In this document: in pieces, positions 7,075 to 14,296 of the stretch
Layout of the letters: every line of letters starts with the position of its first letter
How positions within the stretch are numbered: the stretch's first letter is position 1
Origin: an uncultured Ruminococcus sp.
GTDB taxonomy: Bacteria; Bacillota; Clostridia; Oscillospirales; Ruminococcaceae
Direction of reading: 5' to 3'
Assembly: GCF_937915125.1 (NCBI RefSeq)
Contig: NZ_CALDMP010000099.1
Coordinates: forward strand, 1-19,092
DNA: 19,092 nt
The notes under the pieces: generated by a model
Seen by the model: only the letters and a program-made list of their open reading frames with translations
The model's database searches: none
What the model was told of the DNA's origin: nothing
Translations under genes and position numbers: made by a program

Positions 7075-7168
7075 AGTGACAATATTCTTGTATTTATCGT
7101 TATAGCACAAATTATATGCAATATTTTTGTGCAATCATACAAAAGTGCATCAAAATGATATTTTACTA

Positions 7169-7197
7169 TTGACAAACACTTCAAAATGGTGTATAAT
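7169..7197 (+). promoter_or_regulatory. Consensus sigma-A promoter of the four-gene operon
   Basis: TTGACA (7169-7174), 17 bp, TATAAT (7192-7197): a perfect consensus. Transcription should start near 7204, inside the palindrome at 7201-7224. Nothing suggests a need for an activator. Confidence 0.85.
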
Positions 7198-7200
7198 AAT

Positions 7201-7224
7201 ATTGTAATCAAGAGAGATTACAAT
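7201..7224 (+). promoter_or_regulatory. Palindrome at the transcription start, candidate repressor operator
   Basis: ATTGTAATC and GATTACAAT are perfect 9-bp inverted arms around AAGAGA. Placed 3 bp after the -10 box and covering the expected start site, this is where a repressor would block transcription. An mRNA 5' hairpin is the alternative. Confidence 0.5.
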
Positions 7225-7241
7225 ACAACAGCCAGAGCGGC

Positions 7242-7246
7242 GGAGG
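7242..7246 (+). promoter_or_regulatory. Ribosome binding site GGAGG that sets the start at 7255
   Basis: GGAGG lies 8 bases before ATG 7255. An in-frame ATG at 7186 lies inside the promoter and cannot be transcribed from it, so 7255 is the start. Confidence 0.85.
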
Positions 7247-7254
7247 ATAATAAA

Positions 7255-7596
7255 ATGAGAAAGTACAATCTGAGCAGCATCATGAAGAGAGCATGGGAAA
7301 TCATAAAGAAGCATCATTCCAGCAAAAGCAACGCTCTGAAGCTTGCTTGGATTGAAGCAAAAGCAACAATCGCAGAAGCAGCTAAGCCGGTGTTTAACGG
7401 TGTGGCGATTGTAGATAGCTTCAAGTTTGTACTTTGGGAAAAGTACGGTAAGCGTCGGATCTACATCAACGGATACGGTGACTGCATTGGAAAAAAAGGC
7501 GGATACATCGATCTTGACCACGACAATTACATTGCAGCTACAGGAAAAGCGAAGTCCGCAGCAGATACTTTTATGGAAACATATCGTTTTGCATAA
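7255..7596 (+). CDS. Small protein of unknown function, first gene of the plus-strand operon
   Basis: A 113-residue soluble protein that I cannot name. The N-terminal half is basic and likely helical (MRKYNLSSIMKRAWEIIKKH, then SKSNALKLAWIEAKATIAEA). The 'LS.IMKRAWE...S.ALK.AW' pattern recurs at the N-termini of many small phage and plasmid proteins of gut Bacillota, as far as I recall. The C-terminal half is richer in tyrosine and glycine (KRRIYINGYGDCIGKKGGYIDLDHDNYIA) and may form strands. No signal peptide or membrane segment is seen. It follows a perfect promoter and a palindromic candidate operator, so it is probably well expressed when not repressed. DNA binding is possible from the basic helices, but there is no clear helix-turn-helix. 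Confidence 0.8.
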   Translation: MRKYNLSSIMKRAWEIIKKHHSSKSNALKLAWIEAKATIAEAAKPVFNGVAIVDSFKFVLWEKYGKRRIYINGYGDCIGKKGGYIDLDHDNYIAATGKAKSAADTFMETYRFA

Positions 7597-7654
7597 GTAT
7601 AAATCAACATAAATTGCTTACCTATCGGCGACACGGGGAGAAAGTGAGTATATT

Positions 7655-7939
7655 ATGAAAAACACAGAACTGAAAGCATTTGTAGAAAGCATCCTGGCAT
7701 CATCCGCAAAGCCGGAATGCAAAATCGAATTTACGCAGCACGGAAACGGTTACTGCGTATGCGTAAGAGCCCCGCACAGCGGTGAGCGATATGCAAAGGT
7801 AAATGGTGTTGTAACATACACACCGTTTACAGAGTACAGCATGCCTGCAAAATTTAATGTGTGGGGCATTCAGAGAAAAGAAGCAATCGAAAACGAAATC
7901 GCATCTTTCCTGCGGTTTTATACCTACCTTGCTGCATAA
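7655..7939 (+). CDS. Small protein of unknown function, second gene of the operon
   Basis: A 94-residue soluble protein that I do not recognise. It begins MKNTELKAFVESILASSAKP, probably a helix. A strand-rich centre follows (KIEFTQHGNGYCVCVRAPHS, then YAKVNGVVTYTP), and it ends in a helical tail (RKEAIENEIASFLRFYTYLAA). It starts 58 bp after the previous stop. A purine-rich GGGGAG lies 14 bases before the ATG, a longer spacing than usual, so translation may be modest. The next gene starts 4 bases after its stop. Context places it with small accessory genes at the edge of a prophage; no function can be read from the sequence. Confidence 0.7.
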   Translation: MKNTELKAFVESILASSAKPECKIEFTQHGNGYCVCVRAPHSGERYAKVNGVVTYTPFTEYSMPAKFNVWGIQRKEAIENEIASFLRFYTYLAA

Positions 7940-7943
7940 GATC

Positions 7944-8585
7944 ATGGGTAAACCTAAAAACGACATCACAGGCGCACGCTTCGGGCGTCTGGTTGTCGTA
8001 AAATATTACGGCAACAGTGCGTGGGAGTGCATTTGCAACTGTGGAAATACAACAGTTGTGAAAACATCAAATCTCACAAACGGTCACACAACATCATGCG
8101 GATGCAAGGCAAAAGAGCAGTCTGTAAAAAATGGTTTGGCATCACTGCAAGACCTCACTGGTAAGAGGTTTGGAAAGCTTAAAGCCGTGGAATATGATGA
8201 AGAAAAGAAAAAATGGAAGTGCAAATGCGACTGTGGGAACATATGCTATGTTGCACAAAACAATCTATGCAGAAAGAAAAGAAACGTTGTATCTTGTGGA
8301 TGCATGGTGTCTCTGGAAAACGCAAATGACACAAACATTGTTGGAGGTACAAATATAGGAAATATCAGATCTATCACTGTGTCAAAAAGATCAAGTACTG
8401 GTATCAGAGGCGTGTATTTTTGCAAATCTAAAGGGAAATACGTTGCTCATATAGGATTCCAAGGTAAACAGTATACGTTATGCACATCATCTGATATAAA
8501 TGAGTGCATAGCTGCCAGGAAAGAGGCTGAAAATCGTATTTTCGGCGAATTTTTAGAATGGTATGAAAAGGAGTGTGGAAAATGA
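7944..8585 (+). CDS. AP2-domain protein with two cysteine-rich repeats
   Basis: A 213-residue likely DNA-binding protein. Two related units begin DITGARFGRL (residue 7) and DLTGKRFGKL (residue 70). Each carries a CxCxCGN cluster (C29/31/33 and C93/95/97) and a closing SCGC (C52/54 and C118/120), consistent with two small zinc-binding folds. Residues about 150-205 look like an AP2 domain: STGIRGVYFCKSKGKYVAHI, GFQGKQYTLC, then a helix with EAENRIFGEF. Phage AP2 proteins are often relatives of HNH homing endonucleases, but I see no HNH nuclease motif, so this may be a DNA-binding remnant or a distinct regulator. The start at 7944 is chosen because it lies 4 bases after the preceding stop; the frame also extends upstream in overlap with the previous gene. 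It overlaps the next gene by 4 bases (ATGA). Confidence 0.75.
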   Translation: MGKPKNDITGARFGRLVVVKYYGNSAWECICNCGNTTVVKTSNLTNGHTTSCGCKAKEQSVKNGLASLQDLTGKRFGKLKAVEYDEEKKKWKCKCDCGNICYVAQNNLCRKKRNVVSCGCMVSLENANDTNIVGGTNIGNIRSITVSKRSSTGIRGVYFCKSKGKYVAHIGFQGKQYTLCTSSDINECIAARKEAENRIFGEFLEWYEKECGK

Positions 8586-8899
8586 AGTTTGACACTTTTA
8601 AGAAACTATATACAGAAGCAAAAGAGTACGACAACTTGGAAATGTATATCTCAGAACGAGGATGGCAGGAATGGATGGACAGTTATGCAGATGCAAATGA
8701 TATCACTTCTGTATTGACTGATATATACACAATGTCAAACGGAGGCGTGGAAGAGCTGTGCTTCGTTTCTCGAATGAAAATGAAAGCACTTGCAAATATG
8801 GTAGAACTGCCATATACCACAATTCAGCGCTGGAAAGCCGCTGAAATACCAGAGAGAGACAAAATGCTAATTTCGTTTGCAATTGTAAACAACAAATAA
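8582..8899 (+). CDS. Small protein with possible helix-turn-helix, last gene of the operon
   Basis: A 105-residue protein of unknown function. The N-terminal two thirds is acidic and probably helical (FDTFKKLYTEAKEYDNLEMY, then ITSVLTDIYTMS). The end, MKMKALANMVELPYTTIQRW followed by KAAEIPERDKMLIS, reads like a helix-turn-helix of the kind that picks a target and then contacts DNA ('LA...GV...T...W'). A role as a small DNA-binding regulator or antitoxin-like protein is possible but unproven. ATG 8582 is preferred over GTG 8573: AAAGGAG (8567-8573) lies 8 bases before the ATG and overlaps the GTG. Its first codon overlaps the stop of the AP2 gene, so translation is probably coupled. A terminator hairpin starts at the stop codon. 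Confidence 0.72.
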   Translation: MKFDTFKKLYTEAKEYDNLEMYISERGWQEWMDSYADANDITSVLTDIYTMSNGGVEELCFVSRMKMKALANMVELPYTTIQRWKAAEIPERDKMLISFAIVNNK

Positions 8900-8951
8900 A
8901 AAACCCGGCGATACCGCAGGAAATTTATCCTGTAGTACCGCCGGTTTTTTT
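8897..8951. terminator. Terminator between converging operons, probably bidirectional
   Basis: CCGGCG (8905-8910) pairs with CGCCGG (8939-8944), and GCAGGA with TCCTG further in. An A-run precedes and a T-run follows, so the hairpin can end transcription from both sides. The endolysin stop codon (8950-8952) lies in the T-run. Confidence 0.82.
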
Positions 8952-9720
8952 AGCTCATTTTGTCGATTGATACGTACCCTGTCACATACTTCCCAGCCGG
9001 AGTCTTGCCACAATAATCCGCACGAGTTGTAATGCGGTATCTGCCATTTTTGCAGATTTTCCCGTCATAGATGTAGTACGTACCACCTCGCAGACGGCTT
9101 GACGGTGTAGCCGTGGACTCATTCGCAAACAGCTGCGCCTGATCCGCAATCTGTACCGCTTCGCCTTTCTTCCAGTCTGTACGGTATTTTTTCCCGCTTG
9201 TTTCCGTCTTAGTGGACGTCGTACCAATCTTCGCATCCACATCCGCCAAAAATTTCATCCAGTTCGTACCGCTATTCGTATCCGAACCGCCCTTTGCCTT
9301 TGGTACGAACCACTTCGGGCAGACCTTTCCGGTCACATCGAAATGCCGGATCACGCCGCCTTTTTGCGGGTTCAGCCCATATTTCCTGCACAGCTGCGCA
9401 GTCAGTTCCACAAGGCTGTTGTAAGTGGCGGCGCTGAATTTCCCAGTTGCATCCGGGTGGCACGTCTCAATGGACACCGTATAGCTGTTTGCCTGATTTG
9501 TGCACCAGCTGACTTCTTCGTCCGGGATGCAGCAGATCACTTCACCCTGCAATCCAACAATGTAATTGCTGGAGACAGCCCGGTCTGTCGAATTAAAATA
9601 ATTCCGGTTCGCCATGGCGGAGCTTCCGGGATTGCCAACCCAGTGAACGGCAATGGCAGTGGTTTTCTTCCGCTTGGTGCCCTGGCGGTTGTGTGTGAGG
9701 TATGCGTTTTTGATCGTCAT
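8950..9720 (-). CDS. Phage endolysin: N-acetylmuramoyl-L-alanine amidase (Amidase_2) with C-terminal wall-binding domain
   Basis: A 256-residue lysis enzyme expected to cut the bond between N-acetylmuramic acid and L-alanine in peptidoglycan. The N-terminal half is an Amidase_2/PGRP-like domain with the zinc-ligand pattern: H26 in TAIAVHWVG, H126 in GVIRHFDVTGK and C134 in KVCPKWF; K132 sits where T7 lysozyme has its catalytic lysine. After a threonine-rich linker (GTTSTKTETSG), residues about 172-256 look SH3-like (YRTDWKKGEAVQIAD, RLRGGTYYIYDG), probably a cell-wall binding module. There is no signal peptide, so release depends on the holin encoded just upstream. AAAGGAGG (9729-9736) sets the start. 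It is the last gene of the phage late operon. Confidence 0.92.
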   Translation of the reverse strand: MTIKNAYLTHNRQGTKRKKTTAIAVHWVGNPGSSAMANRNYFNSTDRAVSSNYIVGLQGEVICCIPDEEVSWCTNQANSYTVSIETCHPDATGKFSAATYNSLVELTAQLCRKYGLNPQKGGVIRHFDVTGKVCPKWFVPKAKGGSDTNSGTNWMKFLADVDAKIGTTSTKTETSGKKYRTDWKKGEAVQIADQAQLFANESTATPSSRLRGGTYYIYDGKICKNGRYRITTRADYCGKTPAGKYVTGYVSIDKMS

Positions 9721-9723
9721 AGA

Positions 9724-9924
9724 TTAATCCTCCTTTACTTCCGGCAGCCCTGCCACGCTTGTCAGCACCGACAGCACTCCAGCCAGCAACGCAGCACTTC
9801 CTACATACGTCCAGTTTACATCCTGCATCACAGCAGCCACGCCAATACCAGCCGCCGCTGTCTGTGCAAAAGTCCGGATCGCTCTGAACGCAGCCGCTTT
9901 CGCCCATGATTTCCAATTTCTCAT
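9724..9924 (-). CDS. Phage holin, r1t-like
   Basis: A 66-residue membrane protein. It starts MRNWKSWAKAAAFRAIRTFA, like r1t-type holins ('W...A..RA..T..Q...'), and has two hydrophobic stretches (AAAGIGVAAVM and VGSAALLAGVLSVLTSVAG) separated by QDVNW, with a charged tail (PEVKED). Holins make the lesions that let endolysin reach the wall, and this gene stops 3 bases before the endolysin start. Its ATG overlaps the stop of the preceding gene (ATGA), with AAGGAG upstream. Family assignment is from sequence pattern and position. Confidence 0.82.
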   Translation of the reverse strand: MRNWKSWAKAAAFRAIRTFAQTAAAGIGVAAVMQDVNWTYVGSAALLAGVLSVLTSVAGLPEVKED

Positions 9925-10151
9925 TTTTGGCTCAACTCCTTTTCCAGTTCTTCCAGCTTACATTCCGCGCGAAGCACACGATTCTGCACATCGTTGTGCT
10001 TGTCAACACGCCGTGATAGCGTTTCTACGTCACTTCTGAGCGACTCCAGCTTCGTCTGCAAAATTGCAGTAGCTTTCCCCTGCATGAGCGCAGAGCCAGC
10101 CACAGCACCCAATGCGGCGATTCCAGCTGTTATGATTTCTGTCCAGTCCAT
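9921..10151 (-). CDS. Small phage membrane protein with coiled coil (XhlA-like topology reversed)
   Basis: A 76-residue protein: an N-terminal hydrophobic segment (IITAGIAALGAVAGSALMQG), then a long charged coiled coil (LESLRSDVETLSRRVDKHND, AECKLEELEKEL). It sits directly before holin and endolysin, the usual place for accessory lysis proteins. XhlA-type proteins have the coiled coil first and the membrane helix last; the order here is opposite, so I call it only a probable lysis accessory protein. Ribosome site GAGGTG lies upstream of ATG 10149-10151. It overlaps the holin start. Confidence 0.7.
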   Translation of the reverse strand: MDWTEIITAGIAALGAVAGSALMQGKATAILQTKLESLRSDVETLSRRVDKHNDVQNRVLRAECKLEELEKELSQK

Positions 10152-10157
10152 TGCACA

Positions 10158-13100
10158 TCACCTCATCAAAATTTTTACATGTGTATCATCAATTCTTGCA
10201 AGCACACGATAACCGATTCTACCACTGGATGCCGTAGCAATGCCTCCTGTAGTTGGTATACAGTACTCGTTTACTTTGCACGTCCCATCGTCAATAACAA
10301 CCAGCTTACCCATCATACCGACTGCATCCCATTCCGGTCTTTCAGATCTCGGTACGTAGATCACATCCGGATCATAATCTGGATTGAGTGTTTGGTATAC
10401 ATGTTTGTTTCCATCCTCGTCAATGATTGGTTTGTCGTATAAATTTCCACCGAAAATGTCAGTCAGATACATGCCATTCCAGTTATCCTCGTAAGCATCA
10501 CCGACAATAGATGCAGCAGCAGATACAACGCCGATAATATCATCGTCTGCTGATTCCGCAAACTTGATTTTCTCGCCGTCAAGCGTGACAAAATGCCCTC
10601 TTCTGTCCTCTTCATCTGGATTTCCGTCCATCCACTCAAACATTTCGGCGTAGTCCGCACCTGTGGAGCTATATGCACCTGTAGCGTATGTTTTACCATC
10701 TGATGCAACTCTAAAGGCATTAGCTTTTGCACTGCTAGTTCCTTTTCCAACGACAAAAAAGCCTTCTTTTGATTGTGCATTCCACTGTCCTACAACAGTA
10801 GAGTTTCCGATTAAATTGGTTAGATTCCACCCGAACGTAAACGCACAGTTTGAATTAGCTGATGTACACTGTGATCCCATCGAAACTGACCACGGAGTTG
10901 TAGCAGTGCATTGAAACCCGTGTACAAACGATCCTTGTCCATTTGCTTTAGAATCATATCCTCCAGCGTGAGATTCTACGCCAGAAGCCTGACTAAGCCA
11001 CCCCTCTGCATGGCTATAATCACCGCTTGCTGTAGTAGATGTATTTTGTGCATGAGCCGCTTCACCTGTTGCTTTACAATACTGACCCTCTGCATGAGCC
11101 TGATTCCCTGATGCAACATTTTTCCATCCCTCTACATGTGTACAGTTTGCAAGTCCTTTGTTCTCACTTCCTTCGACGTGAGCATAATCTCCGGCAGCCA
11201 TATTATTAGTATAATCATTAAATACTTCTGATTTTGCGCTTCCGGTATATGACGTATTATTGTGTGTATATGTTTTGCCGCTTGTGTGCATACCTACTGC
11301 GGATGTAAGAGACAGCTGATTTGATGATGCTGTGAGTGTACCGTAGTTGGTTGACTTCGTAGAGTGGGTGTGTAATCTGCTGTCATTTCCAAATACATAA
11401 TCATAATATGATAGACTTTGAGTTGTACCGGATGTTGGTTCTTCAGATTGATTTGTACCTGCATGTGTCCATGTATTGTACCTACCATACACAGAGTAAT
11501 TACCATTCCAGTATCCCCACGGTAAATAGCACCAAACATCATATGTTGTAGATGATGATGCTCTTACTTGCACTTTTATAGACGAGCAGTTTATGCGATA
11601 TACAGTTACACCGCACGAATTCTTTGCAGATCCTGTTGACTGCCAGCCATCTTTTATATGTATTTCAAATGATGCATTTTGATTAGCCAGTGAATTAAAT
11701 CCATCTCCAGAAAAAACACGTATTATTGTATAGCAAGCATCACCAGATGATACAAGTGTACCAAGCTTAATCCATTTAGCAGCGCTATTTGCTCCAGTAA
11801 AAGACTTATTAAGATTAGACAAGTATGTATGAGTATGCGATGCGGCAGCTGCACCAATCTCAGCAAGTGTCCAAGATACATTTGCAGATCCATCAAATGA
11901 TTTACCTGTGCTGCCTATTGTCATAGTACGTGCTGTCTTTAGCTTTGTGGCGGTGGATGCGTTTCCGTTTAGATACACACCGTTCGCATCTCCATACATC
12001 ATCCATTTATTAAGTTTTCTGCTATATACGCCGTGGTTAGCCCCTCCGCTGCCAACTCCACACCATACAGCAACACCTGTATCAGATCTTTCTGCGTACC
12101 ATCCTGCATCTCCACTTGATTTTGATACTGTTGCATTTCCTGTCATTGTCCCGCCACTCAGCGGCAAATAGCTATGCGTATGTGACGATGCAGCTTTACC
12201 ATCTAATGCGGCTTTAACAACCTTGTTCTGCACTGGGTTTGTGCTTGTAGATGATAGTGCTGTGTCTACCACCGTTTTGTTTGCACCTATTGCAATTCCG
12301 TCCAGTTTAGTCTTATCTTCCGCCGTCATGAGACCTGACGCTGACTGTGTTGCGTTGCTGTATGTGGTGTCCTTATCATCACCCCACACAGCCGTACCAT
12401 CCGCATACCACCTCAAAATCTTACCTGACGATCCTCCAGATGGTATGTGCTTGTTTCCGGAGGTTGTAGGGTGCACGTAGTTGTTGGCGCTGTCGGCGAT
12501 GTTGTCAAGTTTAGTTTTGTCTTTTGCAGACATGAGACCTTGTTCTGTTTTAGTTGCGTTTGCACCTATAAATTTTGATGCAGTTATATTTCCATCAACA
12601 TCAAAACCATCTAAATTTTGATTTATCCTGATCTTACCAGATGATATTACAGATTGAATTCCTGATTTTTCACCACTTTTTTTTGCATCATAAAACATTG
12701 GATATGCTGTATATTCAGGATTCATGTAATTATTTTCAAGAAAAGTTACGTATGGGTTCATATCACATATCGATAAATCATTTGTGCTAGTTAAAACTTC
12801 ATTTTCTTTATCGTAATTACTTTTATCAACTAATAGTAATGAGTTTACCCCTCCGATATATCCATGATTAGTTTTAACGGAACCACGAAGAACAATATAT
12901 TCTGTATTTGTATCCTGCCCAGGAATCCCAAGATCAACAATATCATCTTTTGTAACACCTGATGATCCAGTAATATGTCCCTGTGAGTCATACTTAAGCT
13001 TTAAAAATCCAGCTGTAGTTTTTGCAGCAACGCTGTTTTTGTGGTTGATTGTTGTGCCGGATATGCTTAGACCAGTTCCTGCGGTGTACGTCGTATCCTG

Positions 13101-13532
13101 CCCAGGAATCCCAAGCCCCACAATATCATCTTTTGTCACTTTCTCAGCATCTGACACGTGACCAAGTCCATCATTTGCGAACTTGTACATACCTTTGCTG
13201 TGGGATGTGTGTGTCGGGTGTGTGTAATTTTCCAGAGATGCAAGCTTGTTTTTTTCCGCTGTTGTGTACGATTCCTCAGTTGCATCGAGAATGGACTTGT
13301 TTTCGTGGGTGTGGGAATCTTTTTGCAATTCTTTAATTCGAGAATCCTGTTCAACATTCTTTGTTTGAGACGCATCCGCTGTGCTTTTTGCGCTTTCCGC
13401 AATACTCTTTACTGCATCGTCCTTTGCATCTATTTCAGATTTTGAATATGTATCGGATGATCCAGAATTCACGGATTTTCCGTTATGATTGCAATCCTCT
13501 TCGAGACATACAATTTTCGTTAAATTAGGCAC
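10158..13532 (-). CDS. Phage tail fibre with self-processing Peptidase_G2 C-terminal domain
   Basis: An 1124-residue virion protein that probably contacts the host surface. The N-terminal part holds fibre repeats: 'KYDSQGHI...VTKDDIVDLGIPGQDT' twice, then 'LMSAKDKTKLDNIA' and 'LMTAEDKTKLDGIA'. Residues about 782-870 carry repeats like those in the head of YadA adhesins (DYAHVEG, QAHAEG, DYSHAEG, SHAGG, FVHGF), expected to form a trimeric beta-roll. The C-terminal 170 residues match the Peptidase_G2 intramolecular chaperone family (GADYAEMFEW, FVTLDGEKI, YVPRSERPEWDAVG, TCKVNEYC, GYRVLARI), which helps trimer folding and then cleaves itself off, as in phi29 gp12. GTG 13530-13532 is preferred because GGAGG (13541-13545) lies 8 bases upstream and overlaps the alternative GTG at 13539-13541. 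The stop of the previous gene is 1 base away. Confidence 0.88.
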   Translation of the reverse strand: MPNLTKIVCLEEDCNHNGKSVNSGSSDTYSKSEIDAKDDAVKSIAESAKSTADASQTKNVEQDSRIKELQKDSHTHENKSILDATEESYTTAEKNKLASLENYTHPTHTSHSKGMYKFANDGLGHVSDAEKVTKDDIVGLGIPGQDTTYTAGTGLSISGTTINHKNSVAAKTTAGFLKLKYDSQGHITGSSGVTKDDIVDLGIPGQDTNTEYIVLRGSVKTNHGYIGGVNSLLLVDKSNYDKENEVLTSTNDLSICDMNPYVTFLENNYMNPEYTAYPMFYDAKKSGEKSGIQSVISSGKIRINQNLDGFDVDGNITASKFIGANATKTEQGLMSAKDKTKLDNIADSANNYVHPTTSGNKHIPSGGSSGKILRWYADGTAVWGDDKDTTYSNATQSASGLMTAEDKTKLDGIAIGANKTVVDTALSSTSTNPVQNKVVKAALDGKAASSHTHSYLPLSGGTMTGNATVSKSSGDAGWYAERSDTGVAVWCGVGSGGANHGVYSRKLNKWMMYGDANGVYLNGNASTATKLKTARTMTIGSTGKSFDGSANVSWTLAEIGAAAASHTHTYLSNLNKSFTGANSAAKWIKLGTLVSSGDACYTIIRVFSGDGFNSLANQNASFEIHIKDGWQSTGSAKNSCGVTVYRINCSSIKVQVRASSSTTYDVWCYLPWGYWNGNYSVYGRYNTWTHAGTNQSEEPTSGTTQSLSYYDYVFGNDSRLHTHSTKSTNYGTLTASSNQLSLTSAVGMHTSGKTYTHNNTSYTGSAKSEVFNDYTNNMAAGDYAHVEGSENKGLANCTHVEGWKNVASGNQAHAEGQYCKATGEAAHAQNTSTTASGDYSHAEGWLSQASGVESHAGGYDSKANGQGSFVHGFQCTATTPWSVSMGSQCTSANSNCAFTFGWNLTNLIGNSTVVGQWNAQSKEGFFVVGKGTSSAKANAFRVASDGKTYATGAYSSTGADYAEMFEWMDGNPDEEDRRGHFVTLDGEKIKFAESADDDIIGVVSAAASIVGDAYEDNWNGMYLTDIFGGNLYDKPIIDEDGNKHVYQTLNPDYDPDVIYVPRSERPEWDAVGMMGKLVVIDDGTCKVNEYCIPTTGGIATASSGRIGYRVLARIDDTHVKILMR

Positions 13533-13533
13533 A

Positions 13534-14283
13534 TTAAGCACCTCCAGAAGAATTTTTCAGCGCTTCTACATCAGATTCCAATGAACTGATACGATTCAGC
13601 AAATCTGATAGATACACCTTTTCCTCATTCTCCAGATCAGTAACAAATCCAGTCATACCGCTATCGTTATAGAGTATGCACCCCTGCCGTCTTTCTCCGT
13701 TTTCATCAGCCGAGATTTTATCTGCATTCTGGTCAAATAATGTGATTGATGTGATTGTAGTTGTGCCGTCTGCATTGGACTTGATACGATACTTATAACC
13801 GCAGTGCAGTTTATCAAAGTCAAGATTTTCATTTTCCACGACCATATACGGACTCAGTGTACCGTCCTCATTTATGGTGTATCGTCTTCCTTTATAGACA
13901 ACTTCTCTTACACCATCGTTGTACGCATCAGTAGACGTTGTACCGTCTGCATAATGCATATACAGCTTGTGATCAATGCCTACCTGTGACAAATCCTGAT
14001 AAACACCAATGCCGTATATGTTCTCAAGAAGCCCATCCAGATTCGCATCTGTTTCATCCAGTTTCGATCCTATCGCTTCCAGATTGGCGATTGTCTCTGC
14101 AAGCTTTTCCTTTACTGTTCCGGATTCCTCTCCTGTATCTTCGTCAAACAGCGTCTGACCGGCATAGAGTAGTTCCAGAGCCTCTGCGATAGACGCTCTG
14201 ACTTCCCTGCCATATATCGCCGTCCTGATCTGCTCCGCATCACCTAGCACAGTCCCCTGTGCTGTATCCAGAATTTCTGCCAT
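13534..14283 (-). CDS. Phage baseplate or upper tail-fibre protein
   Basis: A 249-residue structural protein. The N-terminus MAEILDTAQGTVLGDAEQIR and then YGREVRASIAEALELL resembles the start of many Bacillota phage proteins located between tail tip and fibre. A helical segment follows (LAETIANLEAIGSKLDETDA), then a strand-rich middle (KLYMHYADGTTSTDAY, RRYTINEDGTLSPYMV), and a C-terminal coiled coil (LSDLLNRISSLESDVEALKN) fit for trimer formation. The coiled coil suggests it links the tail to the fibre. The frame extends upstream to 14352 inside the tape measure gene, but AAAGGAGG (14291-14298) points to ATG 14281-14283. I recognise the context better than the family. Confidence 0.7.
   Translation of the reverse strand: MAEILDTAQGTVLGDAEQIRTAIYGREVRASIAEALELLYAGQTLFDEDTGEESGTVKEKLAETIANLEAIGSKLDETDANLDGLLENIYGIGVYQDLSQVGIDHKLYMHYADGTTSTDAYNDGVREVVYKGRRYTINEDGTLSPYMVVENENLDFDKLHCGYKYRIKSNADGTTTITSITLFDQNADKISADENGERRQGCILYNDSGMTGFVTDLENEEKVYLSDLLNRISSLESDVEALKNSSGGA
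13541..13545 (-). promoter_or_regulatory. Ribosome binding site GGAGG that sets the tail fibre start
   Basis: On the minus strand GGAGG runs straight into an in-frame GTG (13541-13539), too close for initiation. The next in-frame GTG (13532-13530) is 8 bases away, the standard distance. Confidence 0.7.
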
Positions 14284-14296
14284 ACAAAAGCCTCCT

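Larger units (their letters stand above)
6451..7254. other. Non-coding region between pectate lyase and the four-gene operon
   Basis: I see no believable gene here. It holds, in order: 98 bp of unassigned sequence with a weak inverted repeat (CATATC 6454-6459 and GATATG 6485-6490, no T-run); the right 136-bp repeat with its terminator; the sequence AAATGCACCCT at 6698 and again at 6865; three 16-bp repeats between them; a 31-bp inverted repeat; a weak terminator near 7042; and a consensus promoter at 7169. The sequence turns strongly AT-rich after about 6950. The boundary between island and prophage probably lies in this stretch. Confidence 0.6.
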
